A stretch of 50,215 nt of DNA from Pseudomonadota bacterium (lineage in GTDB: Bacteria; Myxococcota_A; UBA9042; GCA-2863065), in assembly GCA_005776725.1 (NCBI GenBank), contig SXOO01000145.1, forward strand, positions 1 to 50,215, read 5' to 3'. A program made the position numbers and the translations under genes. Shown piece after piece: positions 41,582-49,189 of this stretch; position 1 is the stretch's first letter; each line of letters opens with the position of its first letter. Below the pieces are notes generated by a model. The model did not search any database and was not told the DNA's origin. It saw only the letters and a program-made list of their open reading frames with translations.

Positions 41582-41681
41582 TGGTGCTGGGATCATGAGC
41601 CGGCGCGATCTTGTCGGCGGGCGATGCTCCGGCGCGCGATGCTCTCGACGCCCGAGCCTGCCGGCGCGTGAGGGACGCTTC

Positions 41682-43226
41682 CTAGAGGCCCAGCATCGCG
41701 GAGGAAGGTTGTTCGGGCGGCTGGAGTCGAACCCGTGCCCACGCTCCGACCGCACCTCCGCGCGCCTCAAGCTGCCGCAGGACGGGTGAAGAATCGTCGA
41801 GGTTCTCGGCCACCCAGGCGTCGAGCGCCTCGGTGGACATGCCGCCCTGAAGTCGGTGGCGGACGTGCGCCTCGACCTCGTCGGCGCCAAGCCGGAAGAG
41901 CTGCAGGAAGGTAGAGGCCTCCGTGGCGGCCGGGGGCGCCGCGACAAACCCTGTGAGGATCCCCGCCAGCTCATCAGCGAGCTCCTCGAGGGTGAGCCCG
42001 GGCACCAGCGCCGCGCAGCGGTGAGCTTCGGCGGCCTGCAGCTGACCGTCACCGCCCGGACCGAACTGCCGGTGGATACACTCCCAGGCATCGGCCCGCG
42101 TCCGGACGGGGGCCTCATCTACGCCGGCCCCCGCCGCCGTCGAGGGGACGGCCTCCGACAAAACGGCGATGCGTCGCTCGAGGCTCTGGATCTGGACGCG
42201 GGTTACCCCGAAGGCCATCGCTCCGGCCACCGAGGCGGCGATTCCAGCGGTGATCACCGTTCCCATGGCGCGACGCCACCAGCGCTCTCGCCGCGCCACG
42301 GCCACCATCGGGTGGTCGTCGTCCGGGTCGAAGGCGGCTGCGCGCCGAAACTCGGGGTCCATGGCCAGCGACTCGAGCGCCTTGCGGAACACCGCCGCGT
42401 CGGTCACGGGGTCCTCGCCGTCCGGCGAGAGCCGATGCAAGAGGAAGTGCGAGAGGCTCTCGGGATAGTTCTCGAGGAAGCTCGTGGGCGCGGCTGGCTG
42501 CCCCGTGTACGGGAAGCCGTGGACTGGAGGCCTCCCGGTTGTGGCGTGGTACAGGATGTAGGCCAGCGCGTGGACGTCTTGCCGGTGCAGCTCTGCGATG
42601 GTCGCGCGCGGCTGTTTTGGGCTGATCCCGACGAGGTCGCCGGCGCCCGGCGCCGTCAGGCCCAGGACGAACACCCGATTGTTGTCGACGAAGATGTCTC
42701 GGGCCTGCAGGCGGCCGTGGCCGAGCCCCTCCGCGTGGGCGGCCTCGAGCACCCCGACGAGCCGGCGGAACCAGCGCAGGACCTCGCGCATCGGGCGGGC
42801 CTGGAGCGATTCAGCCAGGATGGTGTCGAGGCCACGCCCGCGAGGGATGTCCATGACGAGGCCCGGCCGGTCGGCGTGCCCGTCGCCGCCCACGACGATG
42901 CGTTCGCGGACGTGGGCGATGGCACCCGTAGACGCCAGGCGGCCGGCGGCTTCCAGCTCGCCCTCGTACCGCGCAGCGTAGAAAGCGACCACCTCGGGCA
43001 CGAGCCCGGGTTGCAACGTCCGAAGCCACATGTCTTCGCCGTCCCGCATGCGCTCGACCAGCACGAGGAGCTCGTGCTCGGACGACGTCACGGTGCGAAT
43101 GATGCGGTAACCGGCGTATACGCCACTCAAAGCGGGTAGCGGGCTGCCTTCGCTGCCTTGTCCCGAGGGCTCGGCGCCGAACGGAGGGGGAGCGCCGATG
43201 ACGGTAGAGATGGGGGGAGCGATCAT
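41682..43226 (-). CDS. Transmembrane pseudokinase
   Basis: A 514-residue protein with a kinase-like fold (residues about 35-300) but lacking catalytic residues. There is no glycine loop (YRIIRTVTSSEHELLVL), the ATP lysine position reads MWLRTLQ, the catalytic HRD is HGR (170-172, GLGHGRLQARDIFV) and DFG is LGL (188-190). Later kinase-fold parts remain (HRQDVHALAYILYHATTGRPP). A transmembrane helix lies at about 320-342 (MGTVITAGIAASVAGAMAFGV), followed by a periplasmic domain with Cys and Asp/Glu-rich parts. A scaffold or binding function is inferred. It lies between the OmpA-like gene and the shared-module gene, all on the same strand. Confidence 0.85.
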   Translation of the reverse strand: MIAPPISTVIGAPPPFGAEPSGQGSEGSPLPALSGVYAGYRIIRTVTSSEHELLVLVERMRDGEDMWLRTLQPGLVPEVVAFYAARYEGELEAAGRLASTGAIAHVRERIVVGGDGHADRPGLVMDIPRGRGLDTILAESLQARPMREVLRWFRRLVGVLEAAHAEGLGHGRLQARDIFVDNNRVFVLGLTAPGAGDLVGISPKQPRATIAELHRQDVHALAYILYHATTGRPPVHGFPYTGQPAAPTSFLENYPESLSHFLLHRLSPDGEDPVTDAAVFRKALESLAMDPEFRRAAAFDPDDDHPMVAVARRERWWRRAMGTVITAGIAASVAGAMAFGVTRVQIQSLERRIAVLSEAVPSTAAGAGVDEAPVRTRADAWECIHRQFGPGGDGQLQAAEAHRCAALVPGLTLEELADELAGILTGFVAAPPAATEASTFLQLFRLGADEVEAHVRHRLQGGMSTEALDAWVAENLDDSSPVLRQLEARGGAVGAWARVRLQPPEQPSSAMLGL

Positions 43227-43239
43227 GTCGTGGAGAACG

Positions 43240-43253
43240 AACCCAAACGGGTT
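43240..43253. repeat. Inverted repeat in an AT-rich patch upstream of the pseudokinase gene
   Basis: AACCC (43240-43244) and GGGTT (43249-43253) form a five-pair stem round AAAC, within an unusually A-rich stretch (43236-43265). It lies just upstream of the pseudokinase ATG, where an operator or promoter would be expected. No clear -35/-10 pair was found, so this is only suggestive. Confidence 0.3.
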
Positions 43254-43265
43254 AAACTCAAACGA

Positions 43266-44006
43266 CTAATTCCCGGGTTTCTTCGGGCCGGCGGGCTTCC
43301 CCGCCTCCAGGGGCGAACAGATGATGCCCACTCGGTCGATGTAGAGCCCCGCGGCGCCGCGGAAACCGGTCATGACGTAGCCCTCCGGGCAGAGGTGCTG
43401 GAATGGGGTGCCGCCGTCGCCACCCGCCGTGGGCGAGTTGAACGTGTTCTCGCCGATGGTGACGCCGCCTCCGCCTCCGCCTCCGCCGCCCTCTGTAGCC
43501 ACGGCGCGCTTCAGCTGCTCGACCGTGAGCCCGTCGATCCGGGTGCTGTTGTCGGCCTTCTCCGCCACGTAGGCGAAGCCAGCCTTCTCGGCATAGTCCA
43601 CGGTGCCGCCCGCCTGCGCTTTGCCCGGCTGCTCGATCCCCTGCTTCCGGATCACCTCTTCCTCGGAGCCCTCCGCGATGAAGCGCTCTCTGACGATCTC
43701 GGGCCCACCGGTGATGCGGACGCCCACGTAGAGCTGGTCGAGGCTGACCGAGCCTGGGATGACCTTCCGCCGCCCGAGCTCGAGCTGGTAGACCCCGTTG
43801 TCTACGGCGACGTAGTGCGACTCGCTCCAGACCGCCTGACCACCCTTCGACTTCGAATAGAACGCGAAGGTGAGCGGGAAGACGCCGCCGATGGGCGCCG
43901 AGCGCTCATCGAGCAGCTTGCCGGAGTACACGAGGATGCGGCGCTTGGCGGCGGCGGTGGACGCCACGAGCACCACGAGGACCAGGATGGAGACAAAGCG
44001 GATCAT
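43266..44006 (-). CDS. Exported protein with the shared surface module and a poly-Gly linker
   Basis: A 246-residue protein with signal peptide (MIRFVSILVLVVLVASTAAA). Residues about 25-120 match the module shared with 1-1734 and 15376-17286 (YSGKLLDERSAPIGGVFPLTFAFY, DNGVYQLELG, LYVGVRITGGPEIV). A nine-Gly linker encoded by GGC/GGA repeats (43461-43490 region) follows, and the C-terminus has two Cys (HLCPEGYVMTGFRGAAGLYIDRVGIICSP), a motif found at the ends of some surface proteins. The ATG is seven bases after CATTAA of a strong promoter (TTGACA at 44042-44037). Function is unknown; a surface role is inferred. Confidence 0.82.
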   Translation of the reverse strand: MIRFVSILVLVVLVASTAAAKRRILVYSGKLLDERSAPIGGVFPLTFAFYSKSKGGQAVWSESHYVAVDNGVYQLELGRRKVIPGSVSLDQLYVGVRITGGPEIVRERFIAEGSEEEVIRKQGIEQPGKAQAGGTVDYAEKAGFAYVAEKADNSTRIDGLTVEQLKRAVATEGGGGGGGGGVTIGENTFNSPTAGGDGGTPFQHLCPEGYVMTGFRGAAGLYIDRVGIICSPLEAGKPAGPKKPGN

Positions 44007-44013
44007 GGGCCCT

Positions 44014-44042
44014 TTAATGCGGCTCACTCCGCCGCCTGTCAA
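44014..44042 (-). promoter_or_regulatory. Strong sigma-70-like promoter, leaderless spacing
   Basis: On the minus strand a perfect TTGACA (44042-44037), a 17-base spacer and CATTAA (44019-44014) are followed by seven bases and the ATG of the shared-module protein. Confidence 0.5.
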
Positions 44043-44056
44043 AGCACGCGCCTCCG

Positions 44057-46387
44057 TCACGGCGCCTCGCAGCTCGACAGGCCCTGGATCCACTCGGTGA
44101 TCAGCCCCACGGCCTGCTCGTCTACGACGTGGCTCCCGAGGCTCGGCATGCGGAGGTCGCCCAGCGTCTTCATGCGCAGGAGCAGGTTCGAGGCCTCCGG
44201 GTTGCCAGGGGCCAGGAGCCGCTCGTTCGGCACTCCGAAGAACTCCTTGGACGGCTCCGTGTCGCATACTCCGGTCTCGTCGAGGGGCGTGGCGAAGCGC
44301 AGGTCGTGCTCCACTTGACCGAGCCCGCCCGGCCGGTGGCACGTGGCGCAGTTCACATCCATGACCGCGCGAGCGCGTGTCTCCACCGGGACTGAGGTGT
44401 CGGCTGGGTCCGGAAAGACCAGCCCGCGCTGCGGCGCGGCGGCCAGGATCCCGAGCTTCTCCCAGAGCTCTAGCTGGTTCCCCGTGACCGAGCCCAAGGT
44501 CGCTTCGCGGTCGAGCTGCGCGGTGCTCCAACCCAAGAATCGCCCAGACGCCTCGTTGTGGCAGGTGAGGCAGTCCGCTCGGCTCGGGAAGTGCCAGGCC
44601 CGTGCCTCGGCGCCGAGCTGGAAGTGGCGGACTGCGCCGGAGTCCAGGAGCTCGGCGTCCGTGCCCTCATCGTTCCACCGGTAGCCGAAGACCCGTACGC
44701 CCGCCTCGCCCTGGATCACGAAGCGCGTCTCGACCTTCAGGGGCCCCTCGGGCGTGTCGTACACGAAGGTCTTCACCGTTCGCGTGCCGACCGGGAGGGT
44801 CCAAGCGCCGTCCGTAGGCGACAGCTTGCCGCCCGTGGGGAGCGCGAGGTGCCGTACCGAGCGCGCTCCGTCGTGCCAGAGCGGCGTGTTGACCGTGTAT
44901 TCGAGGAGGCCGTCCGCGGGCTCGAGCGTCTCCAGGTTCTTGAAGCACCCAGTCTCGGAGAGGCGCCGCGGGAAGGCGGCGCGCGGCGTCACGGGATCCC
45001 CCGCGGCGACCACCCGGTAGATCTCGCCGGAGGACGTGTTGAACGGCGAGACGTGGGCCAACAGGAGCTCTCCGTCCTTCGTTAGCCCGAAGGTGGTCAC
45101 TTTCTTCTCCGTCTCGCCGAGGTCGGTGACGACCGCCTCGCCGTCCCCACCGAAGCGAACGGCGTACATCGTCCCCAACACGTAGTCGGCGTACACGTAC
45201 GACCCCACGAAGCCAGGCAGCTCTTTACCGCGATACACGAAGCCGCCGGTGACCGACGCATGTCCGTCGTTGTGTGGGTACTCCGCCACGGGGAGGGTGA
45301 GACCCTCGGGGTTGCAGTCCACCTCCGGCTTGTAGCAGGCGGAGCCCTCCATGATGTTCCAGCCGTAGTTCTTGCCGCGCTCGATGATGTCGATCTCCTC
45401 CCACTTCTTCTGCCCCACGTCGGCGGTCCATAGCAGGCCCGTGAGCGGATCGAACGCGAAGCGCCAGGGGTTTCGCAGCCCGTAGGCCCAGATCTCGGGC
45501 ATCGCGCCGTCCACGCCCACGAACGGGTTGTCCTCTGGCACGCCGTAGTTCTTGCCGCCGCTGGGGTTGTCCACGTCGATCCGAAGGAACTTCCCGAGCA
45601 GCTGGCCCAGGTCCTGCGCCCGGTTATCCGGGTCGCCGCCAGAGCCGCCGTCGCCCATCCCCACATACAGGTAGCCGTCGGGGCCAAACCCGAGCTGCCC
45701 GCCGTTGTGGTTCGTGTACGGCTGGCGCACGGAGAGAAGGCGCAGCTCGCTGGTGGCGTCGACCATCCCGTCGGCGCCCACGATGAACCGGGAGACGAGC
45801 GTGGTGAACTTGCTGTCCACGGTCCCCGTGTAGTTCACGAAGACGTAGCGGTTGGTCGCGTAGTCGGGGTGGAGCACAAGGGAGAGCAGGCCTCCTTCGG
45901 GCTTGGTCGAGTCCACTCGCTGCGAGATGTCCATGAAGAGGCCCACATCGGCGCCCGAGGCGGTGGGGTCGTCCGGCATGGTCTTCACCACGCCCTTCTT
46001 CTCCACGATGAGCAGCGTGCCGTCGGGCAGCGTGTTGATGTGCACGGGATAGTCGAACACGATCTTGTCGAACGCGGGCTCGAGCATCACGGCCCCCGGC
46101 GGCTCGGGGTCCCCATCCAGCCGGCACGACGTGCCGTACGCGGCCGGCAGATCGCCGCAAGCGGGACAGGCTCCCCCGCAGCCGTCCGGTGAGCAGACGC
46201 CGTCCGTGCACGCGGGCTCGCAGGTGACGTCGGGGACGTCCAGCGGCGGGATGTCGGGCGGCGGGATCGGGACGTCACCCGCGTTTGGCACGTCCGTCCC
46301 GCGGGTATCGCCCGCCGCCACGGGTTCGTCGGAGTCGTTGCAGGCGGCGAGGAGCGCGAGGGACACAGCGAGGTGGAGACGCGACAC
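44057..46387 (-). CDS. PQQ-type sugar dehydrogenase-like / di-haem cytochrome lipoprotein
   Basis: A 776-residue lipoprotein (lipobox ALLAAC) with an acidic/Pro-rich linker and a small Cys patch. Residues about 90-430 match the glucose/sorbosone dehydrogenase propeller (NHNGGQLGFGPDGYLYVGMGD, GQLLGKFLRIDVDNP, IWAYGLRNPWRFAFD). The C-terminal part has two c-type haem motifs, CLTCH and CATCH, so it may pass electrons outward. The start is uncertain: GTG at 46387 has GGGAG at good spacing, but GTG at 46393 would overlap the upstream TGA (GTGA). Either way it is coupled to 46390-46851. Haem and PQQ binding are predicted from motifs only. Confidence 0.87.
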   Translation of the reverse strand: MSRLHLAVSLALLAACNDSDEPVAAGDTRGTDVPNAGDVPIPPPDIPPLDVPDVTCEPACTDGVCSPDGCGGACPACGDLPAAYGTSCRLDGDPEPPGAVMLEPAFDKIVFDYPVHINTLPDGTLLIVEKKGVVKTMPDDPTASGADVGLFMDISQRVDSTKPEGGLLSLVLHPDYATNRYVFVNYTGTVDSKFTTLVSRFIVGADGMVDATSELRLLSVRQPYTNHNGGQLGFGPDGYLYVGMGDGGSGGDPDNRAQDLGQLLGKFLRIDVDNPSGGKNYGVPEDNPFVGVDGAMPEIWAYGLRNPWRFAFDPLTGLLWTADVGQKKWEEIDIIERGKNYGWNIMEGSACYKPEVDCNPEGLTLPVAEYPHNDGHASVTGGFVYRGKELPGFVGSYVYADYVLGTMYAVRFGGDGEAVVTDLGETEKKVTTFGLTKDGELLLAHVSPFNTSSGEIYRVVAAGDPVTPRAAFPRRLSETGCFKNLETLEPADGLLEYTVNTPLWHDGARSVRHLALPTGGKLSPTDGAWTLPVGTRTVKTFVYDTPEGPLKVETRFVIQGEAGVRVFGYRWNDEGTDAELLDSGAVRHFQLGAEARAWHFPSRADCLTCHNEASGRFLGWSTAQLDREATLGSVTGNQLELWEKLGILAAAPQRGLVFPDPADTSVPVETRARAVMDVNCATCHRPGGLGQVEHDLRFATPLDETGVCDTEPSKEFFGVPNERLLAPGNPEASNLLLRMKTLGDLRMPSLGSHVVDEQAVGLITEWIQGLSSCEAP

Positions 46388-46389
46388 GG

Positions 46390-46851
46390 TCACTCCCAGG
46401 TGATGAGGCGCACGCCAGCGCCATGAGACGAAGGGGGACAAGGCTCCAAGGTGAACCGAAGGATCCCCTTGAAGGTGCGCAGCCCCGGGGCGCGGAGCGG
46501 ACACTGCTCGTCGCCGCCCTCATAGAAGTTCCACTCTGGGAGCCGCATGGCCGAGCGGGCTGGCAGCGTGAGGCAGCCGTGGCCGATGGGGGACTGGCGC
46601 GCGTCGCCGGGCGGACAAGCCGCCGCCACGCGGAGCTGGAAGACCCGCGTCCACGTGCCGTCGCCGTTCGAGCGCTCCACCGGCATCGCGTCCCGCACCG
46701 AGATGGGGACGTCGGCGCGGTTCTGCACCACGACGCTCAGCGTGTTCTTGCCGAAGTAGTGATCTTTCGCGGTCAGCACGATGAGCGGCCGCGTGGGGTC
46801 GTTGGCAGGAGGCACCTGCAACGCAAGGGAGAGGAAGAGGAGGGCGCCCAC
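46390..46851 (-). CDS. Small exported protein, function unknown
   Basis: A 153-residue protein with a short hydrophobic N-terminus (GALLFLSLALQ) that could be a signal peptide, and beta-rich segments (LIVLTAKDHYFGKNTLSVVVQN). Three Cys residues suggest disulfides. The GTG start at 46851 is six bases after TAGACT (46863-46858 on the minus strand). It overlaps or abuts the sugar-dehydrogenase gene (stop 46390-46392), so the two form an operon. I do not recognise a family. Confidence 0.68.
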   Translation of the reverse strand: MGALLFLSLALQVPPANDPTRPLIVLTAKDHYFGKNTLSVVVQNRADVPISVRDAMPVERSNGDGTWTRVFQLRVAAACPPGDARQSPIGHGCLTLPARSAMRLPEWNFYEGGDEQCPLRAPGLRTFKGILRFTLEPCPPSSHGAGVRLITWE

Positions 46852-46874
46852 GCGCCGAGTCTAGCCGGAAACGC

Positions 46875-47717
46875 TCAGCCGCCGCCCTTCAAAGCTTCGT
46901 CGATCGCGCCTTCGAGTTCCTCGTAGTCGACCATGCGGCCGTTGACGAAGAAGGTGGGCGTGCCCTCGAGGCCCGCGGCGTCGCCCTCGCGGCGATCCTG
47001 CTCCACCATCGTGGTGGCCGCGGCCTTGGCGCTCTGCAGCTTGGCCATGTCGGCGCCCGACTCCTTCGTGAGCTTCTCCACCAGCGCGTCGTCGAGCTTG
47101 TCCTGGTTGGCGAAGAGCAGGTCGTGGACCGCCTCCCACTTGCCCTGGGAGTGCGCCGCCACGGCGAAGACCGCGGCGGTCTTGGCGGCCGGGTGGAACT
47201 CGAGCGGGAACTGCTTGTAGACGATCCGCGCGCCCTTGCTCTTGACCAGGTTGGCCACCTTGGAGGCCACGGTCTTGCAGTGGGGGCACTGGAAGTCGAA
47301 GAACTCGACCACGGTGACCTTGGCCGAGGCGGAGCCGATGGAGGGCCGGCCGGTGAGCGAGAAGTCGTGCTTCACCGTGAGGCGCTTCTGCTCCTTGAGC
47401 AGCTCCTTCACCACCTGCCGCTTGGACAAGCCGCGCTGGATCTGCCCGACGGCGTAGTTGGCAAGCTTCGGCGCCGTGGCGCAGGTGGCGCTGTCCTTGA
47501 CCGCCTCCATGAGGCTGCGCGGCTTGCCGCACGGGTCGAACTGGGCATCGAGGATCTCGACCAGGAGTGCGACCTCAGTGTCGTCGAGGTCGCCGAGCGA
47601 GACCCCCGGCAGCTCCGGCCGTGCCGCGGAGGCCGGACCGGATTGACAGAGGATGGCGAGACCGATAACCAGCGCGACCGCGGGCGAAGTGATGACGGTA
47701 CTTTGGGGCCGTTTCAT
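46875..47717 (-). CDS. DsbA-like thiol:disulfide oxidoreductase
   Basis: A 280-residue exported protein (signal peptide ending SGPASAARP). Residues about 110-280 are a DsbA/thioredoxin-like domain with active site CPHC (FFDFQCPHCKTVASKV) and the cis-Pro loop EGTPTFFVNG. The N-terminal about 80 residues hold extra Cys residues. It may oxidise disulfides in the Cys-rich exported proteins of this region, though it is not adjacent to them. The ATG at 47717 lies seven bases after TAAGAC, with TTGACT 17 bases further upstream. An extension from the upstream in-frame start would cross this promoter and was rejected. Confidence 0.88.
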   Translation of the reverse strand: MKRPQSTVITSPAVALVIGLAILCQSGPASAARPELPGVSLGDLDDTEVALLVEILDAQFDPCGKPRSLMEAVKDSATCATAPKLANYAVGQIQRGLSKRQVVKELLKEQKRLTVKHDFSLTGRPSIGSASAKVTVVEFFDFQCPHCKTVASKVANLVKSKGARIVYKQFPLEFHPAAKTAAVFAVAAHSQGKWEAVHDLLFANQDKLDDALVEKLTKESGADMAKLQSAKAAATTMVEQDRREGDAAGLEGTPTFFVNGRMVDYEELEGAIDEALKGGG

Positions 47718-47724
47718 GCGCGCG

Positions 47725-47753
47725 GTCTTACTTCCGGCACCCTCACGAGTCAA
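47725..47753 (-). promoter_or_regulatory. Strong sigma-70-like promoter, leaderless spacing
   Basis: On the minus strand TTGACT (47753-47748), a 17-base spacer and TAAGAC (47730-47725) precede the DsbA-like ATG by seven bases. It lies in the short divergent gap before folK. Confidence 0.5.
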
Positions 47754-47762
47754 CGCCATCCC

Positions 47763-48221
47763 ATGCCCTCCTCGGTCCTAGTCGCGTTAGGGTCCAACCT
47801 CGCCGACCCGCCGACCCAGCTGGCCTCGGCAGTCGAGGCGCTCGGTTCGGAGTTGCGCGAGCTCCGGGTGTCGCGCCCGTACTGGACGGACCCCGTCGGC
47901 CCGGTAGACCAGCCGCGTTTCCTCAACGCGGCGGCCGTCGGGCGTACGGATGCAAGCCCCGAGGCTGTCCTGGAATTCCTGCAGCGGCTCGAGGCGCTTC
48001 AGGGCCGGGAGCGCACCACCCGCTGGGGGCCGCGCACGCGCGACCTCGACCTGCTGCTCTACGACGACGTGGTCCTCGCCTCAGACACGCTGGTCTTGCC
48101 CCACCCAGAGCTCCACAAGCGGCGCTTCGTCCTCGAGCCCGCGTGCGAGCTGGTGCCCCACTGGCGTCACCCGGTGCTCGGCCGCTCGCTCGCGGACCTG
48201 CTCGCGGAGCTCCCCCAATGA
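47763..48221 (+). CDS. folK: 2-amino-4-hydroxy-6-hydroxymethyldihydropteridine pyrophosphokinase
   Basis: A 152-residue HPPK of folate biosynthesis, which transfers pyrophosphate from ATP to 6-hydroxymethyl-dihydropterin. The start ALGSNLAD, FLNAAAVG, RWGPRTRDLDLLLYDD and HPELHKRRFVLEPACELVP are the family motifs. The ATG at 47763 has no clear ribosome site. Its stop overlaps the following lipoprotein gene (ATGA). Confidence 0.95.
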   Translation: MPSSVLVALGSNLADPPTQLASAVEALGSELRELRVSRPYWTDPVGPVDQPRFLNAAAVGRTDASPEAVLEFLQRLEALQGRERTTRWGPRTRDLDLLLYDDVVLASDTLVLPHPELHKRRFVLEPACELVPHWRHPVLGRSLADLLAELPQ

Positions 48222-49189
48222 GGCGCTCCTGGGCCGCGCTGGCGCTCGTCCTCGCGTGCGAGCAGGGTCAGCGGCTCCCCGGGAGCCCGCCGGTCGACCC
48301 CCGCCACCCCGCGCTGGTCAGCCGCTTCGAGCCCATGGAGCTAGCGATCCACCCGCTGGTCGAGCACGCCGACTACGACCGATGGGAGGCGGCCGTCGAG
48401 GCCCGCGGCGGCCCGCGCTTGGTCCACGCGCTCTACCAACAGATGCTGACGAAGCAGCGCGGCACCTCGCGCACCTTCATGCGCTGGGTCCACTACGCCC
48501 ACGAGAAGGGCCTCGGCGACGAGGTCACCGACCAGCTCCGACAGCTGGTCGACGCCCTCGCGTCTCGAAACGACGCCGACAGCGATCCCGACATCCTGTT
48601 CATCCTGGGTTACCTCGGGTGGGTGCGCCTCATCGGGGACGCCGGCGAGCCGCCGGCTCCCTTCGTGAACGCCCGTGGAGCGGACGCGTTGGTGGGCGTG
48701 GTGCGTAAGTCCTGGGAGCCGATGGTCAAACGCTTTCCCGAGTGGGTCGGGCCCCACGGGCTCACCACGAAGGACGTGGCGCGGTGGAACGCGTCCCTGG
48801 TCCCCGCCGAGTCGCAGCCTCCGCAGGCCACTACGGCGCCTGAGCCCCCCGCGGCGCTCGGTGGTGTGCTCCACCGCGTCGGCGAGAAGGGGGCCAAGGT
48901 GGCGTGTGAGGGGCTGGACGAGATCGTCGCTGGGCTGCCGCAGCGCACGCCGGCGGTGCTGGCCTCCCTGGGCGACGTCTACGCGCTCTGCGCGCTGGAG
49001 CGCGGCAACGCTCCGGGGGCGCTGGAGCAGCTCGGGCGAATGCTCGAGTTCCGAGTCGCCGGTGGCTACGGCGCCGTCCTCGCGCGCGTCGGCGACGCCG
49101 CCCCAGAGGCCGTGCGGAAGTTCAAGGAGAAAGCTGCCGCGGTGCGGGTCGCGGACCCGGCGTTCGCGCGCAGCACCGGCCTCCCGTGA
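48218..49189 (+). CDS. Lipoprotein of unknown function in the folK operon
   Basis: A 323-residue predicted lipoprotein (lipobox LVLAC). The body is helical, with a middle region (WEAAVEARGGPRLVHAL, GLGDEVTDQLRQLVDAL) and a C-terminal part that resembles tetratricopeptide-type helices (RTPAVLASLGDVYALCALERG). I do not recognise a family. It overlaps folK (ATGA) and the flippase-like gene (GTGA), so the three are coupled. Confidence 0.82.
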   Translation: MRRSWAALALVLACEQGQRLPGSPPVDPRHPALVSRFEPMELAIHPLVEHADYDRWEAAVEARGGPRLVHALYQQMLTKQRGTSRTFMRWVHYAHEKGLGDEVTDQLRQLVDALASRNDADSDPDILFILGYLGWVRLIGDAGEPPAPFVNARGADALVGVVRKSWEPMVKRFPEWVGPHGLTTKDVARWNASLVPAESQPPQATTAPEPPAALGGVLHRVGEKGAKVACEGLDEIVAGLPQRTPAVLASLGDVYALCALERGNAPGALEQLGRMLEFRVAGGYGAVLARVGDAAPEAVRKFKEKAAAVRVADPAFARSTGLP

